From Endozoicomonas arenosclerae (GTDB lineage: Bacteria; Pseudomonadota; Gammaproteobacteria; Pseudomonadales; Endozoicomonadaceae), in contig NZ_LASA01000014.1 of assembly GCF_001562015.1 (NCBI RefSeq), forward strand, positions 1-34,176: DNA of 34,176 nt, read 5' to 3'. Shown here in pieces: positions 1 through 9,900 of this stretch. The notes beneath the pieces were generated by a model. The model searched no databases, was not told where the DNA came from, and saw only the letters and a program-made list of their open reading frames with translations. The position numbers and the translations under genes were made by a program. Positions within the stretch are counted from its first letter, which is position 1. Every line of letters begins with the position of its first letter.

Positions 1-155
1 TCCTCCATGTCTTGCCACTCGTCCGCTCCACATATGACTGCGCATACAGCAATGATAAGTATATCGAGCAGGTTGTGATCACACATGCCGGGGCAGCGAG
101 GATCAGGAACTTTGGCTAAAAAATCAGCTAGTGGCTGGTACTGCTTGGCTTCCAT
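1..155 (-). CDS. ISAs1-family transposase, N-terminal fragment
   Basis: The first 51 residues run from the ATG at 155 off the window edge. They contain the pattern F-L-A-x-V-P-D-P-R followed by H-N-L-L-D-I-L-I-I-A-V-C-A-V-I-C-G-A-D-E-W, typical of the transposase-associated N-terminal domain (DDE_Tnp_1-associated) of ISAs1/H-repeat transposases. The catalytic DDE part lies outside the window. The same N-terminus is encoded at the right end on the other strand. Confidence 0.8.
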   Translation of the reverse strand, partial: MEAKQYQPLADFLAKVPDPRCPGMCDHNLLDILIIAVCAVICGADEWQDME

Positions 156-247
156 GCGGATGAACTACTCTAGGAGACTCGAATAAACTGGATAGAGAGT
201 TTACAAGAAATTTATCTTCGAGTGTTCAGATTGATGCAATTGCCCTG
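1..247 (-). mobile_element. ISAs1-family insertion sequence, partial (left copy, reads leftward out of the window)
   Basis: This is the reverse complement of the sequence at 33934-34176; I see no difference over the shared length. The outer boundary starts with CAGGGCAATTGCATC (read on the minus strand from 247), and the two copies diverge right after it, which defines the element end. A 92-nt leader precedes the transposase ATG in both copies. Only the first part of the element is in the window. The family call rests on the encoded transposase N-terminus. Confidence 0.85.
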
Positions 248-364
248 GGATCACAGGGCGTTGCAATAGCAATGGCTGGAAAGCCAAACAGAACCAGTAA
301 AAAAAGAGAGCAAAGACGACTGGACATAAGTGACCTACACCTGCCGACGGATGGAATCAATTAA
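248..364 (+). pseudogene. Possible C-terminal tail of a gene interrupted by the left IS
   Basis: Directly after the IS boundary a frame stays open for 38 codons up to TAA at 362-364. It encodes a basic stretch (GKPNRTSKKREQRRLD) that looks more like a protein tail than random AT-rich sequence. I do not recognise a family and the frame is short, so this may be chance. If real, it is the 3' remnant of a gene the ISAs1-family element inserted into. It does not look like the missing C-terminus of the TonB receptor at the other end. Confidence 0.2.
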
Positions 365-774
365 ATTGGAAGTCAAAAAAAGACAGGCCCTGAATTTAAG
401 ACCGGGGCAATAAGAAACGACTATTCAAAATTCATGAACTCATAAGTTAGATCAGATTTTCAATACACTGAAGTGGATTTCAGTTTTTTATTAGACCATT
501 TTGTTTTACTCAAAATAAAGCTGATTCATTTACCGAAATTAATCACACTTAATAGCTTTCGATAAAAATATTAATTTATTTTCACCCTTTATTATATTCA
601 TCATCTGTAGCTTTATTTTCAAAAGCCACCATATCATCCGGGTAAAAACCAAATAGTAAAAAATTGATTTCATGCCCACAGGTATGAATATGAGGTTATT
701 ATTTGTAATTATAGAAATCATAACATTCGTTGATTTTCGATTAATTTGACCAATGCTACTCTCTGTCCAAAGAC
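365..774. other. AT-rich intergenic region, no gene seen
   Basis: About 410 bp lie between the possible gene tail and the stop of the leftward hydrolase gene. The sequence is AT-rich with homopolymer runs. A 60-codon leftward open frame at 539-721 has no recognisable domain and low-complexity AT-driven composition, so I do not call it. No convincing terminator hairpin was seen. Confidence 0.5.
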
Positions 775-2859
775 TTATTCGTTACAAGAACAATTGGTAG
801 AAACAGACTGACAACCTTCAGCCCCAACAGCAGGTGCCCGCCCTTCCTTTAAAGCCTTTAAAAAGTGGCCGTACTGCGCTCTTGCTGATGGCAGTTGAAA
901 AGCCACATGATGACCGGACAGGATACCGTCTTTGGGATACTGAATTACCCCATGGGTAAAACTTTTCCCGGTGAATACGTTCTTTCTGTTTTGACTGACA
1001 CACTTTTTATGCTGCCGACCATAGGTTTCTATTTCAGGCACTAACCTCTGACTGTCTGGCAAGTCTGCAGGCTCTGTTCCGGCCATATCAATTTCGAGCC
1101 CCTTCAATAAGGCTTTTTGCATGGTAGGTGACACCATTGAATCAAAAGTGCCTTCGATAACCAGCACATGCGTGTTCAGTTCACGGGAATGAATCCATCG
1201 ATTCAGGTGTAAGGCGACATTAGCCGTGGACAACCCATGCTCTGCCATAGCCCAGACAGGATGAAAAGGATTCCCGGTGATTTCTCCGGCTTGCGCCAGG
1301 AAAAGAAAGTTTTCCTGTAGTTGCCCCAGGTTACGTTTTGAAAATTCCAGCGCTAGACCCAATCCATAGTTACCCGCTCCAGACAGTATTATTCCCTGAT
1401 ATGGCTTTTCTTCTGTTGCGGCTGCGGCCCCCACTACCATGGCGCCAAGAGACTGGCCCATCATCACATGAAGGTCAGGATCAAAAGAAGCTTGTGTTGA
1501 TGCCACCTCACTGCATAGCTGATGGCTCTCCAGTGTAATCGACTGCACCATCCTGCGAAAAAGTATCCGCTCCAAAACCATTTGATAGAAAGAGGCCACT
1601 ACCGTAATGGGGGTCGCCGGGTTGTAGGCCACAAAAGGGCAAGTCTTTGCCGTAACTGGGTACGGTGCATCTTTCAGACAATATTCTGTCCCCATGTAAG
1701 TCGCCATAGCTGCCACAGCAAAACCTTGCTCTGCTGCTGTCTCAGCGACATTGCCAAGACGCGGGTGAGTGAGATAATCGGTTTTACCCTTTTCCAAGAC
1801 CTGACCACGGGTACGAAACTGTGTAGCCGACCCAGCTGTTCCCTGGTTATAAATCAGCAAAGGAAAGCCTTGTGTCGGCATTTCAGCTTTTTGAGGAATG
1901 GATAGATAGAAGTCGATGGATCTGATTTCCATTGCATCAACAAGACCATTCGGATCAAGATTCAACCCCCCTTCAGCATACAGCCTGGGTCCTTTATCAA
2001 GAAACAATGGCGCCTGCCAGGTTCCCTTGATGATACAAACCTCTTCCGTGCTCAGCTCTCCATCAACACCTTCTATTAAGTAGTCCCGGTACTTTTCACT
2101 GGTATTGATCACATGGGCTACCTGATCCCTGAGTGATTTTGTAGGTTCGCCGGTTGTCCATACCAATGCAGCCGCCACTGCTTTGGTATGAGCGGGATTT
2201 TTCTTCAGATATTGCCTTAAGGGTTGATAGCTCCTGTGTAAATCACTCTCTACTTCTGGCTCCTGTGCCGAAAGTAACTGTTTTAATACATCGGACGGCT
2301 GTAGTTGGAAAGGTGTTTTTAAGAAGTCTTCGTAAACTAGCAGTGCGTAGGTTTGCTTCTCTTTCAGAAGCACTCCTTCAGGCCTGACTTGCAGGACACT
2401 TTCAAATTCATCAAAGCCTACTTTGGAAAGAGTCGCGGTAACGGATCGGCTCTGACCGTAATCATCACTGCCTTCTGTCAGGTTAATCAATTCTATGGTT
2501 TTGCTTTTCGAGCAATCGGGCGGCATGCAGATTAAATCGTTTGAGATGGCTGGTTGATTAAAGCGAAGAAAGAGCGTTGTAGCCGGTGAAAATCCGCCTC
2601 CGTAGGTGTTTGCTGCATGAAAATAGCGACTTTCAAGTTGATTAAGAGGCCAGGCAAAACCGGGATAAAACCAGCTTTGCCAGTGGATTTCATTCTCTTT
2701 TCTAAGATGATCTGAGGGAAAACCCGCATCCAGCAGCCCCATGCTTTCTGGATTCAGCTGCATTTCGACGGGGATTGGTTCAACAAGCTTGCATTGAACA
2801 CTCAACGAGTAAAAACAGAGAAAAACAGACAGAGACATAAAATTTAGCAGAGTCTGCAT
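775..2859 (-). CDS. Secreted alpha/beta-hydrolase (lipase/esterase-like), about 694 aa
   Basis: A large exported serine hydrolase of unknown substrate. The N-terminus (MQTLLNFMSLSVFLCFYSLS) is a hydrophobic signal sequence; a Cys follows but the lipobox is poor, so secretion is likelier than lipidation. The nucleophile elbow G-Q-S-L-G places the serine near residue 470. A candidate acid is the Asp in GTFDSMVSP (about 573), and a candidate His is in SGHHVAF (about 650), giving the usual Ser-Asp-His order. Roughly 330 residues come before the hydrolase fold, as in large lipase-like bacterial exoenzymes with an N-terminal beta-rich part. I chose the ATG at 2859 because GGAG lies 6 nt upstream; an in-frame start at 2931 would put extra residues before the signal peptide. 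It is divergent from the acetyltransferase gene. Esterase, lipase and peptidase activities all remain possible. Confidence 0.7.
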   Translation of the reverse strand: MQTLLNFMSLSVFLCFYSLSVQCKLVEPIPVEMQLNPESMGLLDAGFPSDHLRKENEIHWQSWFYPGFAWPLNQLESRYFHAANTYGGGFSPATTLFLRFNQPAISNDLICMPPDCSKSKTIELINLTEGSDDYGQSRSVTATLSKVGFDEFESVLQVRPEGVLLKEKQTYALLVYEDFLKTPFQLQPSDVLKQLLSAQEPEVESDLHRSYQPLRQYLKKNPAHTKAVAAALVWTTGEPTKSLRDQVAHVINTSEKYRDYLIEGVDGELSTEEVCIIKGTWQAPLFLDKGPRLYAEGGLNLDPNGLVDAMEIRSIDFYLSIPQKAEMPTQGFPLLIYNQGTAGSATQFRTRGQVLEKGKTDYLTHPRLGNVAETAAEQGFAVAAMATYMGTEYCLKDAPYPVTAKTCPFVAYNPATPITVVASFYQMVLERILFRRMVQSITLESHQLCSEVASTQASFDPDLHVMMGQSLGAMVVGAAAATEEKPYQGIILSGAGNYGLGLALEFSKRNLGQLQENFLFLAQAGEITGNPFHPVWAMAEHGLSTANVALHLNRWIHSRELNTHVLVIEGTFDSMVSPTMQKALLKGLEIDMAGTEPADLPDSQRLVPEIETYGRQHKKCVSQNRKNVFTGKSFTHGVIQYPKDGILSGHHVAFQLPSARAQYGHFLKALKEGRAPAVGAEGCQSVSTNCSCNE

Positions 2860-3020
2860 ATCTGGCTCCATAATATAAAAGCGAGTCACACATTCTGGTT
2901 GCTCACTGTGAGTTTCGCCAACCTGGATCATTCAGTCAGGACTTGTTGTAATATCAGCATCGCATTAAATAGGAAATAGACTTGGGCCTGATTTCTAACT
3001 CAGCCCCTCCTGGTGGATAT

Positions 3021-3557
3021 ATGAATCTTTCGATATTTGAACAAGCACAGTCGCAAGCGGTTATCGAGCTCTTTAAGCAGGTTTTTTCTGATTCTGAAGG
3101 GAAAGACGAAGGTGAAACGATTGGCGCCCTGGTCTCAGAAATGATCGAGACTACTGATGCCAAAGATTTAATAGGCTTTGTCGTATCAGACGACGATCAT
3201 CTTACAGGTGCTATTTTCTTCAGCCGTTTTTCTCTTGAATCTGATACCGGTGCCTTCATCCTTTCGCCAGTAGCGGTCAGCACGGATCAACAGGGTAAAG
3301 GCATTGGCCAGAAACTGATTCGGTTTGGCCTGAACCATTTAAGAGAAAACGGTGTTGAACTGGCGCTGACCTATGGCGATCCCGGGTATTACTCAAAGGT
3401 TGGCTTTCAGGCCATTAGCGAAGAGACTATCAAAGCTCCACAGAAGCTCAGTCACCCTCATGGTTGGCTGGCTCAGTCCCTGACTGGCGATACCATTCCC
3501 CCGATTTCAGGTGAAACCCGATGTGTGGAAGCCCTGAACAAACCCGTTTACTGGTAA
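3021..3557 (+). CDS. GNAT-family N-acetyltransferase (YhbS-like), about 178 aa
   Basis: A single-domain GNAT acetyltransferase of the YhbS type, expected to move an acetyl group from acetyl-CoA to an unknown amine. The acetyl-CoA-binding motif A is visible as FILSPVAVSTDQQGKGIGQKLI (Q-Q-G-K-G-I-G, near residues 93-99), followed by the helix LNHLRENG and then the GDPGYYSKVGF segment typical of YhbS-like proteins. The ATG at 3021 has GGTGGA 5 nt upstream and is preferred over the in-frame ATG at 2982. It is a monocistronic gene, divergent from the hydrolase and followed by a strong hairpin. The substrate cannot be told from the sequence. Confidence 0.8.
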   Translation: MNLSIFEQAQSQAVIELFKQVFSDSEGKDEGETIGALVSEMIETTDAKDLIGFVVSDDDHLTGAIFFSRFSLESDTGAFILSPVAVSTDQQGKGIGQKLIRFGLNHLRENGVELALTYGDPGYYSKVGFQAISEETIKAPQKLSHPHGWLAQSLTGDTIPPISGETRCVEALNKPVYW

Positions 3558-3563
3558 AAGACT

Positions 3564-3599
3564 CTGGCTTTGTATTGAATATCAACAATACAAAGCCAG
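3564..3599 (+). terminator. Strong stem-loop after the GNAT gene
   Basis: A perfect 14-bp inverted repeat (CTGGCTTTGTATTG with its complement at 3586-3599) closes an 8-nt loop just after the acetyltransferase stop. There is no long T run, so it may be a weak intrinsic terminator or an mRNA 3'-end stabiliser. Confidence 0.5.
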
Positions 3600-3730
3600 A
3601 TCTTATCTCTAGGATCCTGTCATCCGACAGGAGTCTGAAACCTTTCCGATTACCCACTTCCACTGACTGTGTTAGTCTCTTTTGGCTACACCATAATAAT
3701 GTCGTTTCTTAGCACCGGGGTTAAGCCTCC

Positions 3731-4918
3731 ATGAGTAGAATAAAAGCCATATTCAAGTGGTTAATGTTAATCGCTGGCAGCCTGATTCTGATCCTTCTGG
3801 CCGGTATTTTCCTATTACCTTCTCCCTATGCGGTCAACATATCCCTGGGCGATATCATTGGTGGGGAAGCCCCCGATACCAGCGTCGTTGATTCACGCTT
3901 TTCTGTACCCGAAGGCTTCAGGATCAATATCTTTGCCAAGGATCTGACCCACCCGAGGGTGATTCGCCAGCTGAGCACAGGCGACTTTATTCTCAGCCAA
4001 CCCCGAAAAGGTGAAGTCACTTTCCTCGAGGCTGACAAGAATGGCGATGGCATCAGCGAGAGTCGCCATAACATCATTGATAATCTTGATAACCCTCACG
4101 GTCTGGCACTTTATAAAGACTGGCTTTACATTGCTGAACTGGGAGCCGTTGGTCGAGTCAAATTTGATCAGAAAACCGGACAGACAACCGGTGAGTATCA
4201 ACGCATCATTACCGGTTTGCCCACCGACGGTGGTCACTGGACGCGTACTATCCGATTCGGACCCGATGGTTTGTTATATCTGTCGGTAGGTTCCAGCTGC
4301 AATGTCTGTATCGAGAAAGACGAGCTTCGTTCCACCATCAGTCGTTACCAACCCGATGGCAGTGGCCGGGAAATACTGGCTACTGGTTTGAGAAACTCGG
4401 TAGATTTCGACTGGGATAACCAGGGTGAACTTTACGCTACAGACAATGGCAGAGACTTTCTGGGCGATGACTTCCCACCTGATGAACTGAACCACATCGT
4501 TTCCGGAGGCTTTTATGGCTGGCCCTTTGCCAATGGCGATAATGTACACGACCCGGATTTTGGCAAAGGTCATGAAGCCGAAATCGCAAAAGCCATTATC
4601 CCTTACCATAAATTTCGTGCCCACAATGCCCCTCTGGGTATTACCTTCTTTAAAGGTGATGACATTCCGGCATTAAAAGATGCCGCCATGGTTGCCCTTC
4701 ATGGCTCCTGGAACCGTTCCGTAAAAGATGGCTATAAAGTGGTCAGTCTGCACTGGGATAAAGACGGTAGAGTAGAAGAAAAAGATCTGGTCACCGGGTT
4801 TCTGAAAGACGGCAATGTCATCGGCAGACCCGCTTTTGTTGAACAGGGACAGAATGGCGAAATCTATATCACCGACGATTTCAGCAAGGTGGTTTATCGG
4901 TTAACGTATAAGCCCTGA
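3731..4918 (+). CDS. PQQ-type sugar (glucose/sorbosone) dehydrogenase family protein, 395 aa, membrane-anchored
   Basis: A six-bladed beta-propeller of the soluble-glucose/L-sorbosone dehydrogenase family (GSDH). Members oxidise sugars or aldoses in the periplasm, usually with PQQ. Residues about 8-30 form one hydrophobic segment (WLMLIAGSLILILLAGIFLL), likely a signal anchor with the propeller in the periplasm. Family hallmarks are NPHGLALY, GGHWTRTIRFGPDGLLYLSVGSSCNVC, GLRNSVDFDW, GGFYGWP, AHNAPLGITFF, HGSWNRS..GYKVV and a closing GEIYITDD blade. The actual substrate and PQQ dependence are inferred from the family only. No PQQ synthesis genes are in the window. It stands alone, between the hairpin after the acetyltransferase gene and two hairpins at 4931-5025, convergent with the next gene. 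Confidence 0.8.
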   Translation: MSRIKAIFKWLMLIAGSLILILLAGIFLLPSPYAVNISLGDIIGGEAPDTSVVDSRFSVPEGFRINIFAKDLTHPRVIRQLSTGDFILSQPRKGEVTFLEADKNGDGISESRHNIIDNLDNPHGLALYKDWLYIAELGAVGRVKFDQKTGQTTGEYQRIITGLPTDGGHWTRTIRFGPDGLLYLSVGSSCNVCIEKDELRSTISRYQPDGSGREILATGLRNSVDFDWDNQGELYATDNGRDFLGDDFPPDELNHIVSGGFYGWPFANGDNVHDPDFGKGHEAEIAKAIIPYHKFRAHNAPLGITFFKGDDIPALKDAAMVALHGSWNRSVKDGYKVVSLHWDKDGRVEEKDLVTGFLKDGNVIGRPAFVEQGQNGEIYITDDFSKVVYRLTYKP

Positions 4919-4930
4919 ATCAATAAATGT

Positions 4931-4962
4931 AACGAGTGCTGTTCTGAATATCAGTACTCGTT
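4931..4962 (+). terminator. Hairpin after the sugar dehydrogenase
   Basis: AACGAGTGCTG (4931-4941) pairs with CAGTACTCGTT (4952-4962) with one G-U, a 10-nt loop and a pyrimidine-rich tail. It starts 12 nt after the stop of the dehydrogenase gene and is a likely terminator. Confidence 0.45.
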
Positions 4963-4995
4963 CCACTCCTTTCCCTACTTAATATCTGATGAGTA

Positions 4996-5025
4996 CCCCC
5001 TTAACCGAATCAATCGGTCAGGGGG
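4996..5025 (-). terminator. GC-rich hairpin downstream of the cupin-like gene
   Basis: CCCCC at 4996-5000 pairs with GGGGG at 5021-5025. The stem extends inward through TTAACCGA/TCGGTCA with a small bulge. It lies between the convergent dehydrogenase and cupin-like genes and could stop transcription from either side. It has no clear T run. Confidence 0.4.
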
Positions 5026-5040
5026 ATTGCGCCACCCTGT

Positions 5041-6048
5041 TTATACCAGGTCTAACCATCGCTCAGTATTCAAGCCCAGCGGCCTCTGGTTCAATCTAAC
5101 CAGATGATCAGACTTGTCATGAATCAGAACAACATCCGCTTCAGACTCACCAATCGTTGCAATAATGTCACCTCTGGTGAATACATCAGCATGGATCGTA
5201 TTACCAGGAACCAGAATGCAAGTACCGTAGGGTACTTCAAAGTTCACCAGGGCAAACTGACCATTACCCAGATCTTTTCCGATCGTGACTATAATCTCGT
5301 CCTGTTTTGAAGGTGACGTATAGATATGGGGGAACGGATGGGTTTCAATAAAGAACCCATTGCCTTTTTCCATTCTGTATTGTTCATACTGCCCTCCTCT
5401 TCCCAGACAATATTGAGAGGTGTATAGCTCACCGTCCCACTTTACCGGAATCACATCGCCATCCTTGAACATCTGGACACCAAATGCACTGGCAACATCG
5501 CCGTAAATATCATCCGAACTTTTCACTAATGGAATTGAAATCGTATCAAGATCAACTTCCAGCAGCCCGCTTTCACCAAAGAGGTTACCTTCGGTCCGAA
5601 TATGCACTTTACTCGCATCATGCCAGGTTGCATCAATGACTGTATAAGCCTCTGATGGAACTGAGCTCAAAGGTATCGCGTTATCAGTTACTTGCGTATG
5701 GTTTGAACCTGTTGTTTCAACGGGCTCAGCCTCTCTGATAAAGGGAGGGCGTGCACTCATAACAACATCACTTTTAGCCCCAATGATGGAATGCAAAGCC
5801 TTTGTTGTCATGGCCAGATCGTCTGATTCAATCAATCTGTGTACGGAAACCAGATTGGCTTTTTCAAATCCCAGCTGCTCTGGAATATCCGCATTCACTT
5901 TAAGACTGATACCCAGATTCGGTAAGAAAACCTCTCTGTAGGCATCAAGGTTGTCACATCCTTTTGACTCTTTAGAATCGGTTTCAGCACGATTCAGACT
6001 GTTATTTACGAAGAAATCAAAGGTTTTGTTAGTAATTGGATTGCTCAT
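5041..6048 (-). CDS. Unknown protein with a cupin-like C-terminal half, 335 aa
   Basis: I do not recognise this as a named family. The C-terminal half is beta-rich. It carries ETHPFPHIYTSP (two His spaced as in cupin motif 1) and GTCILVPGNTIHADVF, which fits cupin motif 2 (G-x5-P-G-x2-H). The N-terminal third is hydrophilic with no signal peptide or membrane segment, so it is probably cytoplasmic. The start is well supported: AGGAGAG lies 6 nt before the ATG. It is monocistronic, with a long AT-rich region upstream and a GC-rich hairpin downstream. Cupins range from dioxygenases and isomerases to sugar-binding regulators, so no function is assigned. Confidence 0.6.
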   Translation of the reverse strand: MSNPITNKTFDFFVNNSLNRAETDSKESKGCDNLDAYREVFLPNLGISLKVNADIPEQLGFEKANLVSVHRLIESDDLAMTTKALHSIIGAKSDVVMSARPPFIREAEPVETTGSNHTQVTDNAIPLSSVPSEAYTVIDATWHDASKVHIRTEGNLFGESGLLEVDLDTISIPLVKSSDDIYGDVASAFGVQMFKDGDVIPVKWDGELYTSQYCLGRGGQYEQYRMEKGNGFFIETHPFPHIYTSPSKQDEIIVTIGKDLGNGQFALVNFEVPYGTCILVPGNTIHADVFTRGDIIATIGESEADVVLIHDKSDHLVRLNQRPLGLNTERWLDLV

Positions 6049-6993
6049 AGTTTCTCTCCTTCCATGGTGGTTTAAGCTTTATTCGTCAGCTGACTTGTTA
6101 TTGATTACAAGTCTTCAGGGCAAAACTTCCCCCTGACAAATTAATGCCATTATTTTCGATACTTAATAGAATCCCGTTGTCGTAAGAAAAGATTTTTCTT
6201 AAACAATGAATAGATTTTTCCGTTAAGCACTCTTAGATACGAAAGAAAAATAAAACAAGTTTCAAATAATTTTTAGATATTAAAATTAACTTAAGAAGGA
6301 TGTTAGCTGTCATCTAGACGACATTAAAAGAGTTTATTCAATGGCAGAATCAGAAAAGTAATATATGCAATTAGCATTAATAATCATGGAGATAGATTCC
6401 AGCAATCAATTTAATTTCTCCATAAAAAGAAAAATTCGATAAAAAACACTTCTGTGCCATAACTCACTATGGCATTAAAAAAAGTTTCAATTATTTACTG
6501 TTAAACATTTCATTACTGCTTTTCTTCTCAACATAATTTTTAACAGTTCCTCTTATTAAGTCTTAAAAACAAAGTAGTTGCAAAGAGATTACTGGCATGT
6601 CGATATTCAATATTCGTCCTTTCATTAGTGCTCTAATGCTTCAATTTCAGCACCTGATTTCTACTACTCTGTACGCCTATTAATACTAATTTTTTATAAA
6701 TCATTGTCGTTTATCGTCCGACAGCCATCTTCAATTTTTCGTGATACAAGTCTCAAAATCGGGATAAAAGCGTGTTTACATATTGTATACAATATAAATT
6801 AGCCAAAAAGAAGATACATAAAGTTCGTGGATTTTTAACAAGGATTGGGCTGTAGAAACGAATTTAAAAAAGGGGCTTATAACTGTTCCAGGTCGGGTGA
6901 CCGATGTGCTTCATAAAAAGCAGTGGAGATGACAGCAGTTTGTCAGCCAGGGGAATCAATAAAAACAATAACGTCTGAAAGGATTGAATCATA
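6049..6993. other. 945-bp AT-rich intergenic region holding one GntR-type operator
   Basis: This region separates the leftward cupin-like gene from the rightward metalloprotease gene. It is markedly AT-rich and has no supportable gene; a 65-codon leftward frame at 6864-7061 overlaps the protease start and is rejected. The only clear element is the perfect palindrome at 6780-6795, about 200 bp before the protease start, which implies a long 5' leader. The protease Shine-Dalgarno is AAAGGA, about 10 nt before its ATG. I could not fix a promoter with confidence. Confidence 0.6.
6780..6795. promoter_or_regulatory. Perfect 16-bp palindrome, putative GntR (FadR-type) operator upstream of the M43 protease
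   Basis: ATATTGTATACAATAT is a perfect dyad containing TTGTATACAA, which fits the FadR/GntR consensus T-N-G-T-x-A-C-N-A. The same core occurs at 20608-20623 beside the gntR gene and twice at 31417-31460. Assignment to the GntR encoded at 20846 is inference from sequence identity and position. Confidence 0.7.
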
Positions 6994-9900
6994 ATGCTCA
7001 AACAATTCCGGACAGGTGCAGCCATCACTGCCCTATCCCTGGTGACGGCTTTATCAGCCAATGCCGGGGAAAAGCCTCCGAGCAGTTCGACACTACAATC
7101 ATTTTCAACAGCCAGTGCCTCTACCTTATTAAAACAACTGACTGTTTCAGATCACCTGAAAACCGGAGGCCATGTTTGTGGCACCGATGAGAATGGTCAG
7201 CAATGGCAACCCAGCCCGAATGAAAAACAATTCTTTGAAGGCAGCAAGATCAGTCAGCAGTTCGGCAAGCTGAACATGGCTGTTTCGCCTACAGCCATTG
7301 GTAATGCAGATGAAGGTGAATACATTATTCCTGTCGTCTTCCATATTTATGGCTCTGAGCATAACTGCGATACCGGTGGTATCTGTGCCCCTGATTCCGT
7401 GATCAAGGATGCACTGCGCAAATCCAATGAAGACTTCCAGGGCCTGAATACCCAGGATGGTCCCATCGCAGCACAGTTTCAGGCCATTCGTGAGAATATG
7501 AACGTTGAGTTCGTACTGGCTCAGATTGACCCCAATGGAAACCCAACCACTGGTATTGTTCGTCATGGTGCTGCCTCTGGCTACGGTAACTATGATGCAC
7601 CCAATGATGCTGCCCGTGCCGCAAAAAATGCTGAGATCGCAGCTGATGCCTGGGACAACTATCGTTACATGAACATCTATATCATGAACGATCTCAGTGG
7701 CGATGGTCAGACCAATAACTCGGGGGTTGCCTGGTATCCTTCCACCAGCATGTCAGACGACGGACTGGCCCGTGTCGTATACAACGGTGCTTTTCTTGGC
7801 ACCAATACCAGCGAGAACTTCCGCTCGGTATTAACCCATGAATTCGGCCACTGGTTAAACCTGCCACACACTTTCGATGGCAACACCTGCAGCTCTGAGA
7901 ACCAGATCTTCTGTGCCCACAGCGGTGACCGTGTCTGTGATACTCCCCAGATGAGCAACAGTTCCATGGCCAACAACCAGGAAAACTGTCTGGGTGAGCC
8001 TACGAATACTGAAAACTTCATGCACTACACCGACAATTACGCCATGTTCACCCAGCAACAGGCTCAACGTATGTATGCTGCACTTCATCATCCAGCCCGC
8101 TCTTCGCTCTGGACTGATGAGAACCTGGTATCGGTGGGTCTGAGTCAATATGTAGCTGGCAGCCCTCACTCCTGGGATGGTTCAGGAGCTGATGCACCTC
8201 CCGAAGGTGAAATATTAATGGAAATTCCCGGCCTTGCTGCCGAGAAAGGCGACATTGACACTTACACTATTGATCTTGAAGCCGGTACTGAAGTGGTGGC
8301 TTTTTATCTGGACGGTTACGCAGAGGATCCAGACCTTTATGTTAGACATGGTCAGGCACCTTCTTTTGACGGTACTAACTGGACTTACGACTATCAGTCT
8401 TTCCTGGCAGCAGGAACACCTGAGTTCGTGGGTATTGTCAGCCCTAAAACGACAGGTACTTACTATGTTACCGTGCATGCATTTTCTGCATACTCCAATG
8501 CACGCCTGATGGCTGTAAAGATGGATGATCCTACTCTATGTGAAGGCTGTGAGCGGGTTGTACTCCATGAAGAAGAGAACATGTCAGCCAAGAAAGGCGA
8601 CACGCCCAAAAAGTATGCTTTCACAGTACCTGCGGATGCCACTCGTGTCATGGTTGAAATTCCAGGCGGTTACGGCAGCACTCTGGAAGGCGGTCCTGAT
8701 CCGGATCTTTATATCAGCCACAATTCAGTCCCCACTACCGACGAGTCTGACTGTGCTCCATTCAAGGCTCCAGGTTTGCGAGAAGTGTGTGAGTTTACCG
8801 GCAGCGACCTGGGCGGTACTTACAATGTCATGATCGTACCTTTCCTTGATTACAGTGATGTATCACTGCGTGTTGTATACGATCGACCTATTCCCACAGG
8901 TGGCGAAAACGTTGCCCCAACCGCTAATGCCAATGGCCCCTACTCTGCTGAGCTGGGAAGTTCCATTCTGTTCAGCAGTGCCGGATCTTCTGACTCCGAC
9001 GGTACCATCACCCGTTACAGCTGGAACTTTGGCGACGGTAACTCCAGTACTACAGCCAGTCCGAGCCATACCTACGCCAGTGCGGGTACTTACACGGTAT
9101 CACTGACTGTCACTGACGACGGTGGCAAAACAGCTACAGCCACGACCACCGCAGAAATTACTGAGGTTCCCAGCAACCAGCTGGAATCAGGTGTACCGGT
9201 AACGGGTCTTGGAGCTAATGCTGGCGAAGACGTCATCTACTTCATCGATATCCCTGCAAATGCTACCAATGTTGTCTTCAAGATCAGTGGCGGTAGCGGT
9301 GATGCTGACCTCTACACACAGTTTGGCTCTGAGCCCACTGACTCCAGTTATGCGTGCAGACCTTATATTAGTGGCAACGAAGAAACCTGTAGCCAGTCCA
9401 ACCCTTCTGCCGGTCGCTGGTACGTGAGAGTTAAAGGTTATCAGACGTTTGCGGATGTAACATTGACGGTGACTTATGATGTAGCCGGACCTAACTCAGC
9501 ACCTACAGCTAACGCCAATGGTCCATACAGTGGGAATGCCAATGCTGCCATCAGCTTCTCCAGTGCCGGATCCACCGACAGCGATGGCAGTATTGCCAGC
9601 TACGCCTGGAGTTTTGGTGATGGCGCGACCAGCACATCTGCTAACCCATCACACACCTACAGCACTGCAGGTACTTATCAGGCAACCTTGACGGTTACTG
9701 ACGACGACGGCGCTACAGCGTCCTCCACTGCAACCGTGACTGTTGGAGCCGCAGTGCCTGGCGGACTGGTTAATGCCTGCGCTTCGGAACCTGCAACCGA
9801 TTACGTCAATATGGAAAGTGGTAAGCCTTATTGTGTTACCAGCAGTACTGGCAACAAGGTTTACTTCTACTTCTATACCACCAGCGCCACCCGGGCCACA

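Noticed and set aside
539-721. 60-codon leftward open frame in the left AT-rich region
   Set aside because: AT-driven composition, no ribosome site of note and no recognisable domain.
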